Positions 9,018 through 17,171 of a stretch of 64,000 nt of DNA are shown piece by piece. This DNA comes from Nonomuraea turcica (lineage in GTDB: Bacteria; Actinomycetota; Actinomycetes; Streptosporangiales; Streptosporangiaceae), in assembly GCF_030718205.1 (NCBI RefSeq), contig NZ_JAUZQF010000012.1:62001-126000 (forward strand). The letters are read 5' to 3'. Position numbers and translations under genes: made by a program. The notes below the pieces were generated by a model. That model ran no database searches, was not told the DNA's origin, and worked only from the letters and a program-made list of their open reading frames with translations. Every line of letters starts with the position of its first letter. The stretch's first letter is position 1.

Positions 9018-9872
9018 CTAGAAGTACGGTGCCCAGCCGGTTCCGATCGTCTGGCGGCTACCGAAGGTGTTGTTGCCCTTGCCGTTCCACAAGTACAGCG
9101 TGCCGTTGACGGTCGCGGCGATGTCGGTGCGGCCGTCCTTGTTGACGTCGCCGAGGGACATCAGGGTGCGGGCGTACTGCCCCCAGCCCGGTCCGATTTG
9201 GATGGGCATGGTGAAGTTGTCGGCGCCCCTGCCGTTCGCGACGTGCAGGGAGCCGGTGCCCTTCTTGACCGCTATCAGGTCGCCGATGCCGTCGCCGTTG
9301 AAGTCGCCGGCGATCGGTGTGGTGAAGGCCGTCCAGGTGCCGGGGACTCTGTGCGCCTTGCGGTCCTTGGAGCTCACGACGTAGATGACGCCGTCGCGGC
9401 TGGCCGCGATGTCGGGGCGGCGGTCTTTGTTGACGTCGGGTAGGGCCGCCAAGGTGTCCGCGTACGGGCGGCCGTCGTATCCAAGCTTGACCTGCCGGGG
9501 GCTGGCAAACGTGTTACCGCCCTTGCCTATCCAGCCGTGGAGTTGCCCGTCACTCTTCTTGACCGCAATCAGGTCGGCGATGCCGTCCTGGCCGGCGTAG
9601 TCACCCGGGATCGGCCGGCCGTAGGCCGCCCAGCCGCCGCCGATCGTCTTCCGGGCGGAGAACGTGTTGTTTCCCTTGCCGTACCAGATGTTGAGCGTCC
9701 CGGTTTTGGTCGAGAAGATGTCGCCCACCCCGTCGCCGTTGAAGTCCGGTGTGGCCGCTCCCTTCGTGCCGTTGGCCGCCGTCGCGGTCGCCGGCAAGAT
9801 CACGGTTGACGCCGCCATCACGACGCCCACACCGGCTATGAGCGCCAGCCTGCCGAATCGCGTCCCCATCAT
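9018..9872 (-). CDS. Secreted FG-GAP/VCBS repeat protein
   Basis: 284 aa with a Sec signal peptide (residues 1-33, hydrophobic LIAGVGVVMAASTVILP then ATATAA). The mature protein is built of FG-GAP-like beta-propeller blades. Calcium-loop motifs recur: DFNGDGVGD, DVNKDRRPD, DFNGDGIGD and DVNKDGRTD, alternating with 'GxxNTFxxxxxIGxGW' blade edges. Four or five blades is short for a full propeller, so the protein may be a partial domain or may assemble. The role is likely extracellular carbohydrate or surface binding. ATG 9869 is an equally good start. No partner gene is adjacent; it is flanked by mobile-element debris. Confidence 0.85.
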   Translation of the reverse strand: MMGTRFGRLALIAGVGVVMAASTVILPATATAANGTKGAATPDFNGDGVGDIFSTKTGTLNIWYGKGNNTFSARKTIGGGWAAYGRPIPGDYAGQDGIADLIAVKKSDGQLHGWIGKGGNTFASPRQVKLGYDGRPYADTLAALPDVNKDRRPDIAASRDGVIYVVSSKDRKAHRVPGTWTAFTTPIAGDFNGDGIGDLIAVKKGTGSLHVANGRGADNFTMPIQIGPGWGQYARTLMSLGDVNKDGRTDIAATVNGTLYLWNGKGNNTFGSRQTIGTGWAPYF

Positions 9873-10010
9873 TGAACTTCACACCTTCCAGTTGATTTTG
9901 TTGATTTTTCCTGTACGGCGCAGCAACCTACGGGACAGCGGTATATCGGCGGTATGCGATCCGATCGGCAGGACACACCTTCGCCAGTACGGCTCTCGCC
10001 GAGAGTGTCC

Positions 10011-10104
10011 CGATTTCCGGTCTCCAAGTGGCTCGGGCATGAGTCGATCTCCACGACCGTGGACCTGTACGGCCACCTCCTCCCGAAGCTTCTGCCAGGG
10101 CCAG
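10011..10104 (+). pseudogene. Tyrosine recombinase C-terminal fragment
   Basis: The plus frame reads VSKWLGHESISTTVDLYGHLLP, the conserved end of phage-type tyrosine integrases, including the LGH box and the catalytic Tyr of 'YGHLLP'. Upstream sequence lacks the Arg and HxxR boxes. It is therefore a remnant of an integrase different from the one at 25067-26214. Confidence 0.7.
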
Positions 10105-10237
10105 GGAAGCCCTCGAGCCAGGCGTTCCGATCATCGCTGGAGTGCCCTGAGCGTGCCTTGATCCTGGAGGGTGCCTAATCCCTCCCCGGTCAGAGAGACG
10201 TTACGGAACCTAATTTGATCAAGGCAGTTGAGCTGGG

Positions 10238-10423
10238 CTAATTCTGTGTCGGATTCCTTGCGGCGTCCTCGTTGTCTGTCTCGGGCTTGGGTTTGTTGAT
10301 CCAGGCGGGGCCGGGCAGGGCGGGCGGGGTGGGGGTGCCGCCACTGGCGAACCGTTCGGGGTAGGTGGCTTGAGCGGCGGCCAGGACGGCGGCGCGTCGG
10401 TCGTGGATGGCGGCGGCGCGGAC
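10238..10423 (-). pseudogene. IS3-type transposase C-terminal fragment
   Basis: The minus frame reads RAAVLAAAQATYPERF...PTPPALPGPAWINKP and ends at the stop at 10238. This pattern (xxHPERFVxxxPxPPxLPxxAWINKP) is the usual C-terminus of actinobacterial IS3-family OrfB integrases. The catalytic DDE core is missing. It abuts the recombinase N-terminal fragment to its right, so one mobile element has landed in another. Confidence 0.65.
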
Positions 10424-10429
10424 CATCCA

Positions 10430-10754
10430 GCAGCGTCTCCAGCGGCGTGGCCGATGGCTGCTCCGCCACGATGACCCCGGCCTTGCGCAGGTAGGTCAGC
10501 AGCGACACCACGCCCGCGGTCCCAGGATCCGTCGCTGGCCGGCTTGGCGCCGCGCGCGTGAGGAACGTCGCCATCCGCTCCTCGTCGAGTTGGTCGACCC
10601 GGAGCCGCGTATCCTCCGGCCAGCGCTCGACCCGGCCCAGGTCGGTGAGCATGTTTCGGACCGTGCCCGCCGTGTAGCCTCGCTGCACGAGCCATGCTCG
10701 GTAGCCCTCGACCTGCGGCCCCAGCTGGCCAGGCTTCCTCCTCGTGCCCGCCAT
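10430..10754 (-). pseudogene. Tyrosine recombinase N-terminal (SAM-like) fragment
   Basis: From ATG 10754 the frame encodes ~108 residues resembling the DNA-binding arm of actinobacterial tyrosine recombinases: EGYRAWLVQRGYTAGTVRNMLTDLGRVERW, DQLDEERMATFL, LLTYLRKAGVI. After residue ~108 the sequence switches to the IS3-like fragment in another frame, so the catalytic domain is lost. Confidence 0.6.
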
Positions 10755-10918
10755 CGCACTCGCCTCCTTCGCGAGAGCCCTCTTGCTCCCACGAACGAGA
10801 CTCCGCTCGATCTGTGACTATGCCGAGCGCTGGGCGGCGCAACCCCTGCTCCGCCCAGGCAGCCTGATCCGTACGTGCATCTCGCGCATCAAACACGCCT
10901 TGATTGGTCTGCGTCACC

Positions 10919-10983
10919 ATTCCAAAGGTTCCCTTGACATATGTTCGGTGCTGATCAAAGATTCCAAGCATGTCTTTGGAATC
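10919..10983 (+). promoter_or_regulatory. Promoter and inverted-repeat operator of the ArsR-type regulator
   Basis: A -35-like TTGACA is at 10934-10939 and a weak -10 (AAAGAT) at 10957-10962, which would start transcription at about the ATG 10970 (leaderless mRNA). GATTCCAA (10960-10967) and TTGGAATC (10976-10983) form a perfect 8-bp inverted repeat that covers the start codon. A related half site ATTCCAAAGG is at 10919. This suggests autorepression by the regulator that follows. Confidence 0.6.
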
Positions 10984-11569
10984 CTGGAGGAGGCGGCCAC
11001 GACGGGTGCTCGACGACCCGGCCGCCATGCGGGCATTTGCCCATCCCGTGCGCCTGGCACTGCACGAGCTGCTGATGCGGGCTGGCGCCACGACCGCCGC
11101 GGACGCCGCCCGCGAGGTCGGCATCAGCCAGGCGCTGGCCTCCTACCACCTGCGGCAACTCGCCAGGTACGGCTTCGTGGAGCAGGCCGAGGCGCGCGAC
11201 GAACGGGAACGGCCATGGAAGGCGACATCACTCACCCAGGAGTGGTCCGATGCCGAGTCGACCCCCGAGGCCTCGGCCGCCCGGGGCCTGCTGGAACAGG
11301 TCATCGCCGAACGGGCGCTGTCACGGCTGGCCGAATGGCAGGAGCGCCGTATGGACGAGCCGGACGCGTGGCGGAAGGTCGGCGGGATCGGCAGCTCCTA
11401 CCTCTACGTCACGCCCGACGAACTCGCCTCGTTCGACGCCGCGGTCGATCGCCTGCTGGAGCCGCTGATGGCGCGGATCGCCGACCCGTCCGAGCGGCCG
11501 GAGGGCGCCCGGCCCGTCCTGCTGGCCACCCTCCTGGTTCCGCTCCCGACCACCGGCACCGGTGACTGA
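10970..11569 (+). CDS. ArsR-like winged helix transcriptional regulator
   Basis: 199 aa. Residues ~13-85 form an ArsR-type winged helix (DDPAAMRAFAHPVRLALHELL, then AADAAREVGISQALASYHLRQLARYGFVEQ). The rest is a helical domain seen in regulators that sit beside MFS exporters. It shares an operon with the next gene: the stop overlaps the MFS start by 8 nt (GTGACTGA). I chose ATG 10970, which fits a leaderless transcript. GTG 11006, behind a GGAGGAGG site, is the alternative and would begin right at the conserved domain. Confidence 0.82.
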   Translation: MSLESWRRRPRRVLDDPAAMRAFAHPVRLALHELLMRAGATTAADAAREVGISQALASYHLRQLARYGFVEQAEARDERERPWKATSLTQEWSDAESTPEASAARGLLEQVIAERALSRLAEWQERRMDEPDAWRKVGGIGSSYLYVTPDELASFDAAVDRLLEPLMARIADPSERPEGARPVLLATLLVPLPTTGTGD

Positions 11570-12857
11570 CGCCAGGGACGCCACCCTGCCGGGAGAGGAA
11601 GCGGCGGGGGAGGCTACGAGCGCTCCCGAGAAGTCGACAGCGGAGGCGCCGGGCGGGATCCGGGGCCTGATTGGGGGGAACCAGGACTATCGGCGGCTGC
11701 TCTCGGCCGGGCTGATCTCGCAGACCGGTGACTGGGTTGTCAGCACCGGCCTTGCGTACCACGTCTACGTGCTCACCGGGTCCACACTGTCCAGCGCCAC
11801 CATGCTGCTGGCCGCCCGGTTACCGGACGTCCTGCTCGGCTCGCTGGCGGGGGTGCTCGCCGACCGGTGGGACCGCCGCAGGCTGCTGGTGATCACGGAC
11901 GTGCTGCTCGCGCTGGGGCTGCTGCCTCTGCTGGTGGTACGCGAGCCGGGTCAGGTGTGGATCGTCTACGCCGTCGCCTTGTGGACGGGCGTGCTCAGCA
12001 CAGTCCTATCCCCCGCCCAGAAAGCCCTCGTGCCACAGATCGTGGCCGCCTCGCAGCTCGTCAGGGCCAACGCGTTGCACGGGCAGAGCGGCCAGGCCGC
12101 CAGGCTGCTGGGCGCGCTCGCGGGCGGGGTCGCGGTCGGCGCGGGCGGGCTGGCCGCCGTTGTCTGGATCGGCGTGGCCGGCTTCCTGATCTCCGCGCCG
12201 CTGCTGGCGCGCTTGCGGACGCCCGCCCGCGCCGCGGCCGCGACAGCGACGATAGGCGGGCAGTGGGTCTCCGGGCTGCGGCTGGCCAGAAAGAACCTCG
12301 GCGTGCGCCTGCTGGTGGCATACATGGTGATCACAGGGCTGGGCGAAGGCATCTTCGGGACGCTCGCGGCACCGTTCGTGGCGGACGTGCTCGGCGGAAA
12401 AGGGGACGCGTACGGGCTGTTCCTGTCGGCGCAGGCAGTCGGCGGGATCGCTGGCGGTCTGGCGGTCGCCGCCCGCCCGGGGAACGCCTCGCCACGGGCG
12501 CTGTTTGGGTGGGGGACGGTCGTCTTCGGCTTGGCCGACCTGGCGCTGTTCACCTACCCACTCCTGACGCGTGAGCTGTGGCCGGCCATCACGCTGATCG
12601 GCCTGGCCGGGATACCGGCCGCGGCAGCGATGGCGGGGCTGACCACATTCGCCCAGACGGTCACCAGCGAGGACCGGTTGGGCGCGGTGTTCGGGCTTCT
12701 CATCAGCGCCCAGGCCGCTACCTCGTTGCTCGGGATGGCGCTGGCGGGCGTGCTCGGCGAACGGCTCGGCATTGTCCCAACGCTCTGCCTGCACGCCGGC
12801 GGGCTCATCACGGCGGGTCTGCTCATTGTGCTGAAATCAGAGCGTCATGCCCATTGA
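11562..12857 (+). CDS. Major facilitator superfamily exporter
   Basis: 431 aa with about 12 membrane helices after a ~35-residue cytoplasmic lead. The motif-A-like loop GVLADRWDRRRLLVITD lies between helices 2 and 3. The composition and layout are those of DHA-type drug or metabolite exporters. It is translationally coupled to the ArsR-like regulator, which probably controls it in response to the exported compound. The substrate cannot be read from the sequence. Confidence 0.88.
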   Translation: MTDARDATLPGEEAAGEATSAPEKSTAEAPGGIRGLIGGNQDYRRLLSAGLISQTGDWVVSTGLAYHVYVLTGSTLSSATMLLAARLPDVLLGSLAGVLADRWDRRRLLVITDVLLALGLLPLLVVREPGQVWIVYAVALWTGVLSTVLSPAQKALVPQIVAASQLVRANALHGQSGQAARLLGALAGGVAVGAGGLAAVVWIGVAGFLISAPLLARLRTPARAAAATATIGGQWVSGLRLARKNLGVRLLVAYMVITGLGEGIFGTLAAPFVADVLGGKGDAYGLFLSAQAVGGIAGGLAVAARPGNASPRALFGWGTVVFGLADLALFTYPLLTRELWPAITLIGLAGIPAAAAMAGLTTFAQTVTSEDRLGAVFGLLISAQAATSLLGMALAGVLGERLGIVPTLCLHAGGLITAGLLIVLKSERHAH

Positions 12858-12976
12858 CCCGCGATGACGCGTGCTTCGATACGGACCTCTTCGCGATATC
12901 GCTATTCAGCGTCTTCTCTGATCTCGAACCGATCTCTCAGTTCCTCAAGATCACATAAGGAGTTCGAAGACACCTC

Positions 12977-13191
12977 TCAGCAAGCTCCCGCGGCTCGGCG
13001 CTCGGCATAATCGCGATGTCGGCATAGGTCGATGACGATGAGGTCCGCGCGGCAGATCCGGGCCACGGTGCGTGCGGTGGAGGCGTCGACCTTCGACTTG
13101 CCGATGGCGGCGCTCAACGTCTCCAGGGTGAACCAGGCCACCCGCAGGTCCTTCTCGATCGCGGCCTGGGCGAGCCCTTCGGTGAAGTGGC
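12977..13191 (-). pseudogene. IstB-like (IS21) helper ATPase fragment
   Basis: The frame reads GLAQAAIEKDLRVAWFTLETLSAAIGKSKVDASTARTVARICRADLIVID, the middle of an IstB-type ATPase up to the Walker B strand. The expected DD-x-G and the C-terminal half are replaced by unrelated residues ending at 12977. The P-loop side is missing, because the frame instead joins a glnA piece in phase. It is a broken transposition gene. Confidence 0.65.
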
Positions 13192-13463
13192 TCTCCCGCT
13201 TGTAGGCGATCCATGTCTCGATCAGGTCAGGCGTGAACACGCCGCCCTCGAGCAGGTAGTCGTGGTCCTCTTCCAGGGCGTTGAGCACGGCGGTGAGCGA
13301 GCCGGGCGCCGGCGGGATGTTGCGGGCCTCTTCCGGCGGCAGCTCGTAGAGGTCCTTGTCGACCGGCTCCGGCGGCTCGATCTTGTTGCGGATGCCGTCG
13401 ATGCCCGCCATCAGCATGGCCGAGAAGGCGAAGTACGGGTTGCAGGACGGGTCCGGCACGCGG
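13192..13463 (-). pseudogene. Displaced internal fragment of glnA
   Basis: This 272-bp piece matches codons ~364-453 of the intact glnA at 26242-27666, with about ten base differences by eye. It includes the adenylylation loop DKDLYELPPEE. It lacks the start, the active-site beta strands and the true end. It continues in frame into the IstB-like fragment, giving an accidental 169-codon chimeric frame (13486-12977). It has the same orientation as the parent gene, 13 kb away. Confidence 0.9.
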
Positions 13464-13643
13464 AGCCCGATGCCATCTGCGGGCACGGGAGTTACTCGGA
13501 GGAAGCAGCGGAACGCTCTGGTCGCACGTGTCCGACCTCAACCCCATGGTGCAGGCCTGGGGCATCGATGGAACGTCGCGTCATCGGGCACGCCGAGCGC
13601 GAAGCCAAGGGGAGTGGCGCATTCTTGCGGGGACTTGCCTGGG

Positions 13644-13949
13644 TTATACGGCGTCGTACAAGGGGATGATCTCGCCGCTGTCCTTGGCCAGCACTGTCCG
13701 GACGTGCCAGCCGATGGCCGCCGCGTAGCGGCCGACCAGTTCCATGGTGGCCACGTCGCCGCGCTCGATCTGCGAGACTCGGCCCTTGGTGACGCCCATG
13801 CGTTCGGCCACCTGCGCCTGCGTCAGCCCGTCGGCTTGCGTTGCGCGGCAAGCCGACGGCCGACCACGTAGGCGTCGGTTACACGCCGCGCCTGCGCCTG
13901 CTCCTCCGGCGTGAACTGGGCCGCGACCGCTTTCCGATCCCACATGTTG
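13644..13949 (-). pseudogene. HigA-like XRE antitoxin, frameshifted
   Basis: The N-terminal part (MWDRKAVAAQFTPEE..., ATG 13945) ends in a TGA at the sequence RKPTG*. The helix-turn-helix part (LTQAQVAERMGVTKGRVSQIERGD ... AKDSGEIIPLYDAV) is in another frame. Comparison with the copy at 21869-22180 shows a single missing base between the two parts. The GTG start used by the other copy has become GTA. In the intact form it would bind DNA and neutralise a RelE/HigB toxin. Confidence 0.75.
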
Positions 13950-13989
13950 TGTCCGCTTACCGCTGCCCCTCTTCCGCTTCCCGTTCTCC

Positions 13990-14215
13990 CTTTCCTTCAA
14001 ATACTGCTCGTGGCGCGCTTCCGCCCAGGGGATCCACTCGCGGCACCAGCCCGACCAGTTACCGGACTTATCGCCGCCAATCAGCATGATCGCCTCACGC
14101 CACGGGTTGAACGCGAACAGGATGCGGATCTCGCTGCGCCCCGATGATCCCGGCCGCAACTCCTTCAGGTTGGCTACCCGAGCACCTCTCAGGGCATCTG
14201 CCAGGGTCGGCCCAG
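13990..14215 (-). pseudogene. HigB/RelE-type toxin fragment (Gp49-like)
   Basis: The frame reads GPTLADALRGARVANLKELRPGSSGRSEIRILFAFNPWREAIMLIGGDKSGNWSGW, the core of phage-Gp49/HigB mRNA interferases with its KELRPGSSGRSEIR and DKSGNW boxes. The first ~30 residues of the family are missing or scrambled, so it is probably dead. It lies directly upstream of the antitoxin remnant on the same strand, the usual higBA order. Confidence 0.7.
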
Positions 14216-14317
14216 AGCTGGCTTGACGAGGCCGACCGTCTCGGCAGGGACGCCTTCCGAGAATGGCCCGAACGAGGGCCTGGACGTCTCTCACATTCTC
14301 CCGCCGCCTGGGTGCCT

Positions 14318-14339
14318 CTAACAAAACTTTTGCTAGAGT
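14318..14339 (+). promoter_or_regulatory. Palindromic operator and -10 of the VapBC-like pair
   Basis: CTAACAAAACTTTTGCTAG is an 8-of-9 matched inverted repeat. It overlaps a possible -10 (TAGAGT, 14334-14339) only 6 nt before the antitoxin ATG, which suggests a leaderless transcript. Ribbon-helix-helix antitoxins usually bind such sites to repress their own operon. Confidence 0.55.
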
Positions 14340-14345
14340 TGGGTC

Positions 14346-14618
14346 ATGGACGAAGGCACTGAAATACACGATGTGGACCCTACGGTCTCCGTTTCGATCT
14401 CGTTCCATTCGAGTGTTATCGAGTCGGTCCGCGACCGTGTCGGCAAGCGCGGCGTGTCCCCGTATGTGGAGGCCGCAGTCCGACGGCAGATCGAGCGCGA
14501 CAATCTGGCCGCTCTCATCAGAGCAAACGAAGAAATCCATGGACCGCTCACCTCAGCGGAGATTCAAGCGGCCCGGGAAGAGATGCACGGACTCGGCAGC
14601 CATGGCGAGGTGGCGTGA
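14346..14618 (+). CDS. Antitoxin of a VapBC-like pair
   Basis: 90 aa. The N-terminal half has the short beta strand plus helix pattern of ribbon-helix-helix antitoxins (VSVSISFHSSVIESVRDRVGK, then VSPYVEAAVRRQIERDNLAALI). The acidic C-terminal tail would bind the toxin. It overlaps the PIN-domain toxin gene by 4 nt (GTGA), so the two are co-translated. Unlike the HigBA remnants nearby, both genes look intact. Confidence 0.75.
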   Translation: MDEGTEIHDVDPTVSVSISFHSSVIESVRDRVGKRGVSPYVEAAVRRQIERDNLAALIRANEEIHGPLTSAEIQAAREEMHGLGSHGEVA

Positions 14619-15052
14619 GCGGCACATGGATCCTGGACAGCGTAGCTCTTTCCCTGTACCTGCGAGCCGACCGGAAGATGACCGCCCGATTCGCCGCGGC
14701 ACTCGAGGATGACATTCGCGTCGTCATCAGCGCCGCCACGATCGTTGAGGCGGACCACGACAAGGTTCATCCCGCGCGGCTGGCCTGGACGCTGTCCAGG
14801 CTCACAGTGGAACCGCTCACGAAGCATCTTGCCCGACAGGCGTCAGACCTGCTCAAATCCGCAGGTTTGCATGGCCATAAATACGCCATCGACGCCATGG
14901 TCACCGCGACGGCAATCGCAGTCTCCGACAAGCCCGTCACGATCCTTACGTCCGACGTAGATGATCTGGTGAGACTCCTCGGAGAGCGATTGGACCGCTC
15001 GAGCCTGGAGTGGGGCGCTGACCGCTCCAAGGTCAAGGTCATTCCAGTTTGA
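14615..15052 (+). CDS. PIN-domain ribonuclease toxin (VapC-like)
   Basis: 145 aa. PIN-domain acidic residues are all present: Asp8 (WILDSVAL), Glu45 (ATIVEAD), Asp93 (YAIDAMVTATA) and Asp114 (ILTSDVDDL). These would hold Mg2+ for RNA cleavage, typically of tRNA or rRNA loops. GTG 14615 overlaps the antitoxin stop. The four intact acidic positions suggest an active enzyme. Confidence 0.82.
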   Translation: MSGTWILDSVALSLYLRADRKMTARFAAALEDDIRVVISAATIVEADHDKVHPARLAWTLSRLTVEPLTKHLARQASDLLKSAGLHGHKYAIDAMVTATAIAVSDKPVTILTSDVDDLVRLLGERLDRSSLEWGADRSKVKVIPV

Positions 15053-15254
15053 CTGCCACTGGCCAGTAGCTTCGCCCGGATCGGGCAAGGGTAGTTGGCG
15101 TGCTGTGCCTGTACGTAGATCGGATGTAGCTCCAGTCCGGAGGCGGCTGCCGCCTCACGGTCTTCAGTCCCGTCGACGACGAGACCACCGTGAAATTGGA
15201 GCGTCTGCATGCCCTCGCGGCCTGACCCGTGCCGAATGGCTCGGGCGGCCGCGA
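15053..15254. other. Intergenic, no gene seen
   Basis: 202 bp between the toxin gene and the 3' end of the MBL hydrolase. A short minus-strand frame (LQFHGGLVVDGTEDREAAAASGLELHPI) has coding-like composition and could be a leftover of a deleted gene, but I recognise no family. Confidence 0.3.
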
Positions 15255-16154
15255 TCACGCCGAGATGAACGGCTCCGTCAGATGCGGTGTCGCCAGGTGC
15301 AGCGTGGTGGCGGTTTCGTGGCCGAGCATGCGCTCCCTTGAGTGCCGGGCCGCCTCAGGGTCGATCTCGTGCGAGTAGGCGAGCTCGGGGTGGAGTAGCT
15401 GGAGCGCGTGCACCAGGAGGTCGCCGGTGACGAGCGCCAGCTCGCGCCCGTGGGTGACCAGCACGCTCTGGTGCCCGGGTGTGTGACCGGGCGTGGCGAC
15501 CGTGCGCCCGGCGCGCAGCGGCGTGTCCCCGTCGAGGAGCCGGAGCCGGCCGGCCGCCGCGAGCGGGTCGGTGAGGGTCTCGCGAAGCTGCGGGTTGAGC
15601 GCGTCGAGGGCGTCGAACTCGGCCCGCTGGAGCAGGTATTCGGCGTTCGGGAAGTAGGGGCGGCGGTCGCTGGTCGCGCTGCCGGGCGCAGGGGCGCCGC
15701 CCACCGCGCTGCTGGTCGAAGCGTTGCCGTCCACCGCGCCGCCCCCAGATGGGACGGCCGCCTCGGTCACGACCGCCCATCCGACGTGGTCGGTGTGCAG
15801 ATGCGTGAGCACCACGGTGTCGACCTCGGCCGGGTCGATGCCCGCGGCGGCGAGCGATTCGGGGAGCGTGCCGGGCACGGGCGCCCACGAGCGGGCCGGG
15901 CTGTCCGCTGGACCGATCCCGGCGTCCACGATGGTGAGGCCCTTGTCGCTGCGGATCGCGTACGCGCGGAACTGGAGCCGCCAGCGGCCCTCGGCGTCGA
16001 CCGCGCCCGGGTCGTAGCGGTCGGCCTCGGCCCACTGAGCGGCCGTGGCCTCGGGGAAGGCCTCGGCGCGCGGGGAGAAGAATGGGCCCTCGCCATCGGC
16101 GAGGGCGATGATCTCGGTCGAGCCGATCCGGAGGCGGGGAACGCTGAGGGACAT
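15255..16154 (-). CDS. MBL-fold metallo-hydrolase
   Basis: 299 aa from ATG 16154. Metallo-beta-lactamase motifs are present: HLHTDH (118-123), a downstream PGHTPGHQS, and TGDLLVHALQ. They supply the His/Asp ligands for two Zn ions. The group includes lactonases and other hydrolases of unknown substrate. An insert rich in Ser, Gly and Ala (about residues 132-158) between the metal motif and the next strand is longer than usual and may be a flexible loop. An upstream in-frame ATG (16205) adds 17 non-conserved residues and is not preferred. Confidence 0.87.
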   Translation of the reverse strand: MSLSVPRLRIGSTEIIALADGEGPFFSPRAEAFPEATAAQWAEADRYDPGAVDAEGRWRLQFRAYAIRSDKGLTIVDAGIGPADSPARSWAPVPGTLPESLAAAGIDPAEVDTVVLTHLHTDHVGWAVVTEAAVPSGGGAVDGNASTSSAVGGAPAPGSATSDRRPYFPNAEYLLQRAEFDALDALNPQLRETLTDPLAAAGRLRLLDGDTPLRAGRTVATPGHTPGHQSVLVTHGRELALVTGDLLVHALQLLHPELAYSHEIDPEAARHSRERMLGHETATTLHLATPHLTEPFISA

Positions 16155-16415
16155 GGCCGCGATCCTGCCATGCCTTGCACGCGGGTGTTGACTCGCTCCA
16201 CCCACGGCTCCTGAACGTGCTGTGCTCGCGGGCCCCGGTCAGTGTGAGCACGACGATGAGTTGAAGCATGCCGGCCCGCACCATGGCCGACACCATCCTC
16301 GACGTCCGCATCAGTGACAGTTCGCACGGCGTGATCGGGATCAACATCCTGCTGGCGGGCTCGAACGGCGTGTCCGTCGTGCTGGCCGGCGGCGACAACG
16401 CGGCGTGCGAAGAGT
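16155..16415. other. Intergenic, no gene seen
   Basis: 261 bp between the MBL hydrolase start and the TetR gene stop, both on the minus strand. The MBL promoter must lie in the left part. Frames on both strands are short and show no family resemblance. Confidence 0.35.
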
Positions 16416-17069
16416 TCAGCGCGCTGCTGCCCCAGGGTCCTCATCCGGTCGCCGGCTCGCGTCGCGCGCCAGCCGCAGGGCGCCGGCGTGTGCGGCGGCG
16501 AGTGTGACGCGCACCGCCTGATCGGCGGTCGCTTCGTCGACTGGATCGGCGGTGATGAGCAGTCGCAGGTAGATCGGTGCGGCCAGGGTCTTCAACAGCT
16601 CGGCGGGATCGGTGTCCCTGGGCAGTTCGCCGCGTTCGATGGCCCGCGTCACCACCGGTTCGGCTCTGGCGAGCCGGTCGTCGAATACGTGACGCCGGGC
16701 GGCGGCGATCTCCGGAAGGCGGGCTGCCCCGGTGAACATGGCGGCGAGGATGGCTTGCCCGGTCGGACTGGTGAACGCCTGGACGAGCGAGCGTGCCAGC
16801 GCTCGCAGGTCGGTCTCGATCGCTCCGGTGTCAGGGAGGGGGATGTCCGTTGCCATGTGCTCGGCGAGGGCGTCGGTGAGCAGGATCTCTCGATCTTTCC
16901 ACCGCCGGTACACCGTGGTCTTGTGGACTCCCGCGCGCTGGGCGATGTTCTCGACGGTCAACGCGGCGTAGCCCTTGTCCACGAGCTCGGCGAGCGTGGC
17001 GGCGTGGACGGCGGCGCGTACTTTGGCGCCGCGGCCGACCGGCCTGGCGGCGGAATGATCGGACTGCAT
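16416..17069 (-). CDS. TetR/AcrR family repressor
   Basis: 217 aa. Residues ~15-62 form the TetR DNA-binding domain (AAVHAATLAELVDKGYAALTVENIAQRAGVHKTTVYRRWKDREILL). The C-terminal part resembles the TetR_C_11 ligand domain (RALARSLVQAFTSPTGQAILAAMF...). It is divergent from the short-chain dehydrogenase gene, with matching palindromes in the 102-bp gap, one of which touches its own start codon. It most likely represses itself and the dehydrogenase. Confidence 0.9.
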   Translation of the reverse strand: MQSDHSAARPVGRGAKVRAAVHAATLAELVDKGYAALTVENIAQRAGVHKTTVYRRWKDREILLTDALAEHMATDIPLPDTGAIETDLRALARSLVQAFTSPTGQAILAAMFTGAARLPEIAAARRHVFDDRLARAEPVVTRAIERGELPRDTDPAELLKTLAAPIYLRLLITADPVDEATADQAVRVTLAAAHAGALRLARDASRRPDEDPGAAAR

Positions 17070-17070
17070 T

Positions 17071-17085
17071 GCAACTCCAAGTTGC
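17071..17085. promoter_or_regulatory. TetR operator copy 1
   Basis: GCAACT-CCA-AGTTGC is a perfect 6-bp inverted repeat directly before the TetR start codon. The core matches the larger palindrome at 17112-17144, so the same repressor probably binds both. Confidence 0.7.
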
Positions 17086-17111
17086 GATATTCACGAGGTG
17101 AGTGGCAAGAT

Positions 17112-17144
17112 GAATGTATCGCAACTCAAAGTTGCGATACATTC
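17112..17144. promoter_or_regulatory. TetR operator copy 2, 33-bp palindrome
   Basis: Two perfectly complementary 15-base arms (GAATGTATCGCAACT and its complement) flank a CAA spacer. The site lies 28 bp before the dehydrogenase ATG, where a bound repressor would block transcription. Confidence 0.85.
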
Positions 17145-17171
17145 GCCTGCGTTCCCTTGAGGTGGCACATC

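Noticed and set aside
16155..16507. Possible MFS or membrane gene fragment
   Set aside because: The minus frame contains hydrophobic-looking stretches (MLQLIVVLTLTG) but no consistent helices or motif.
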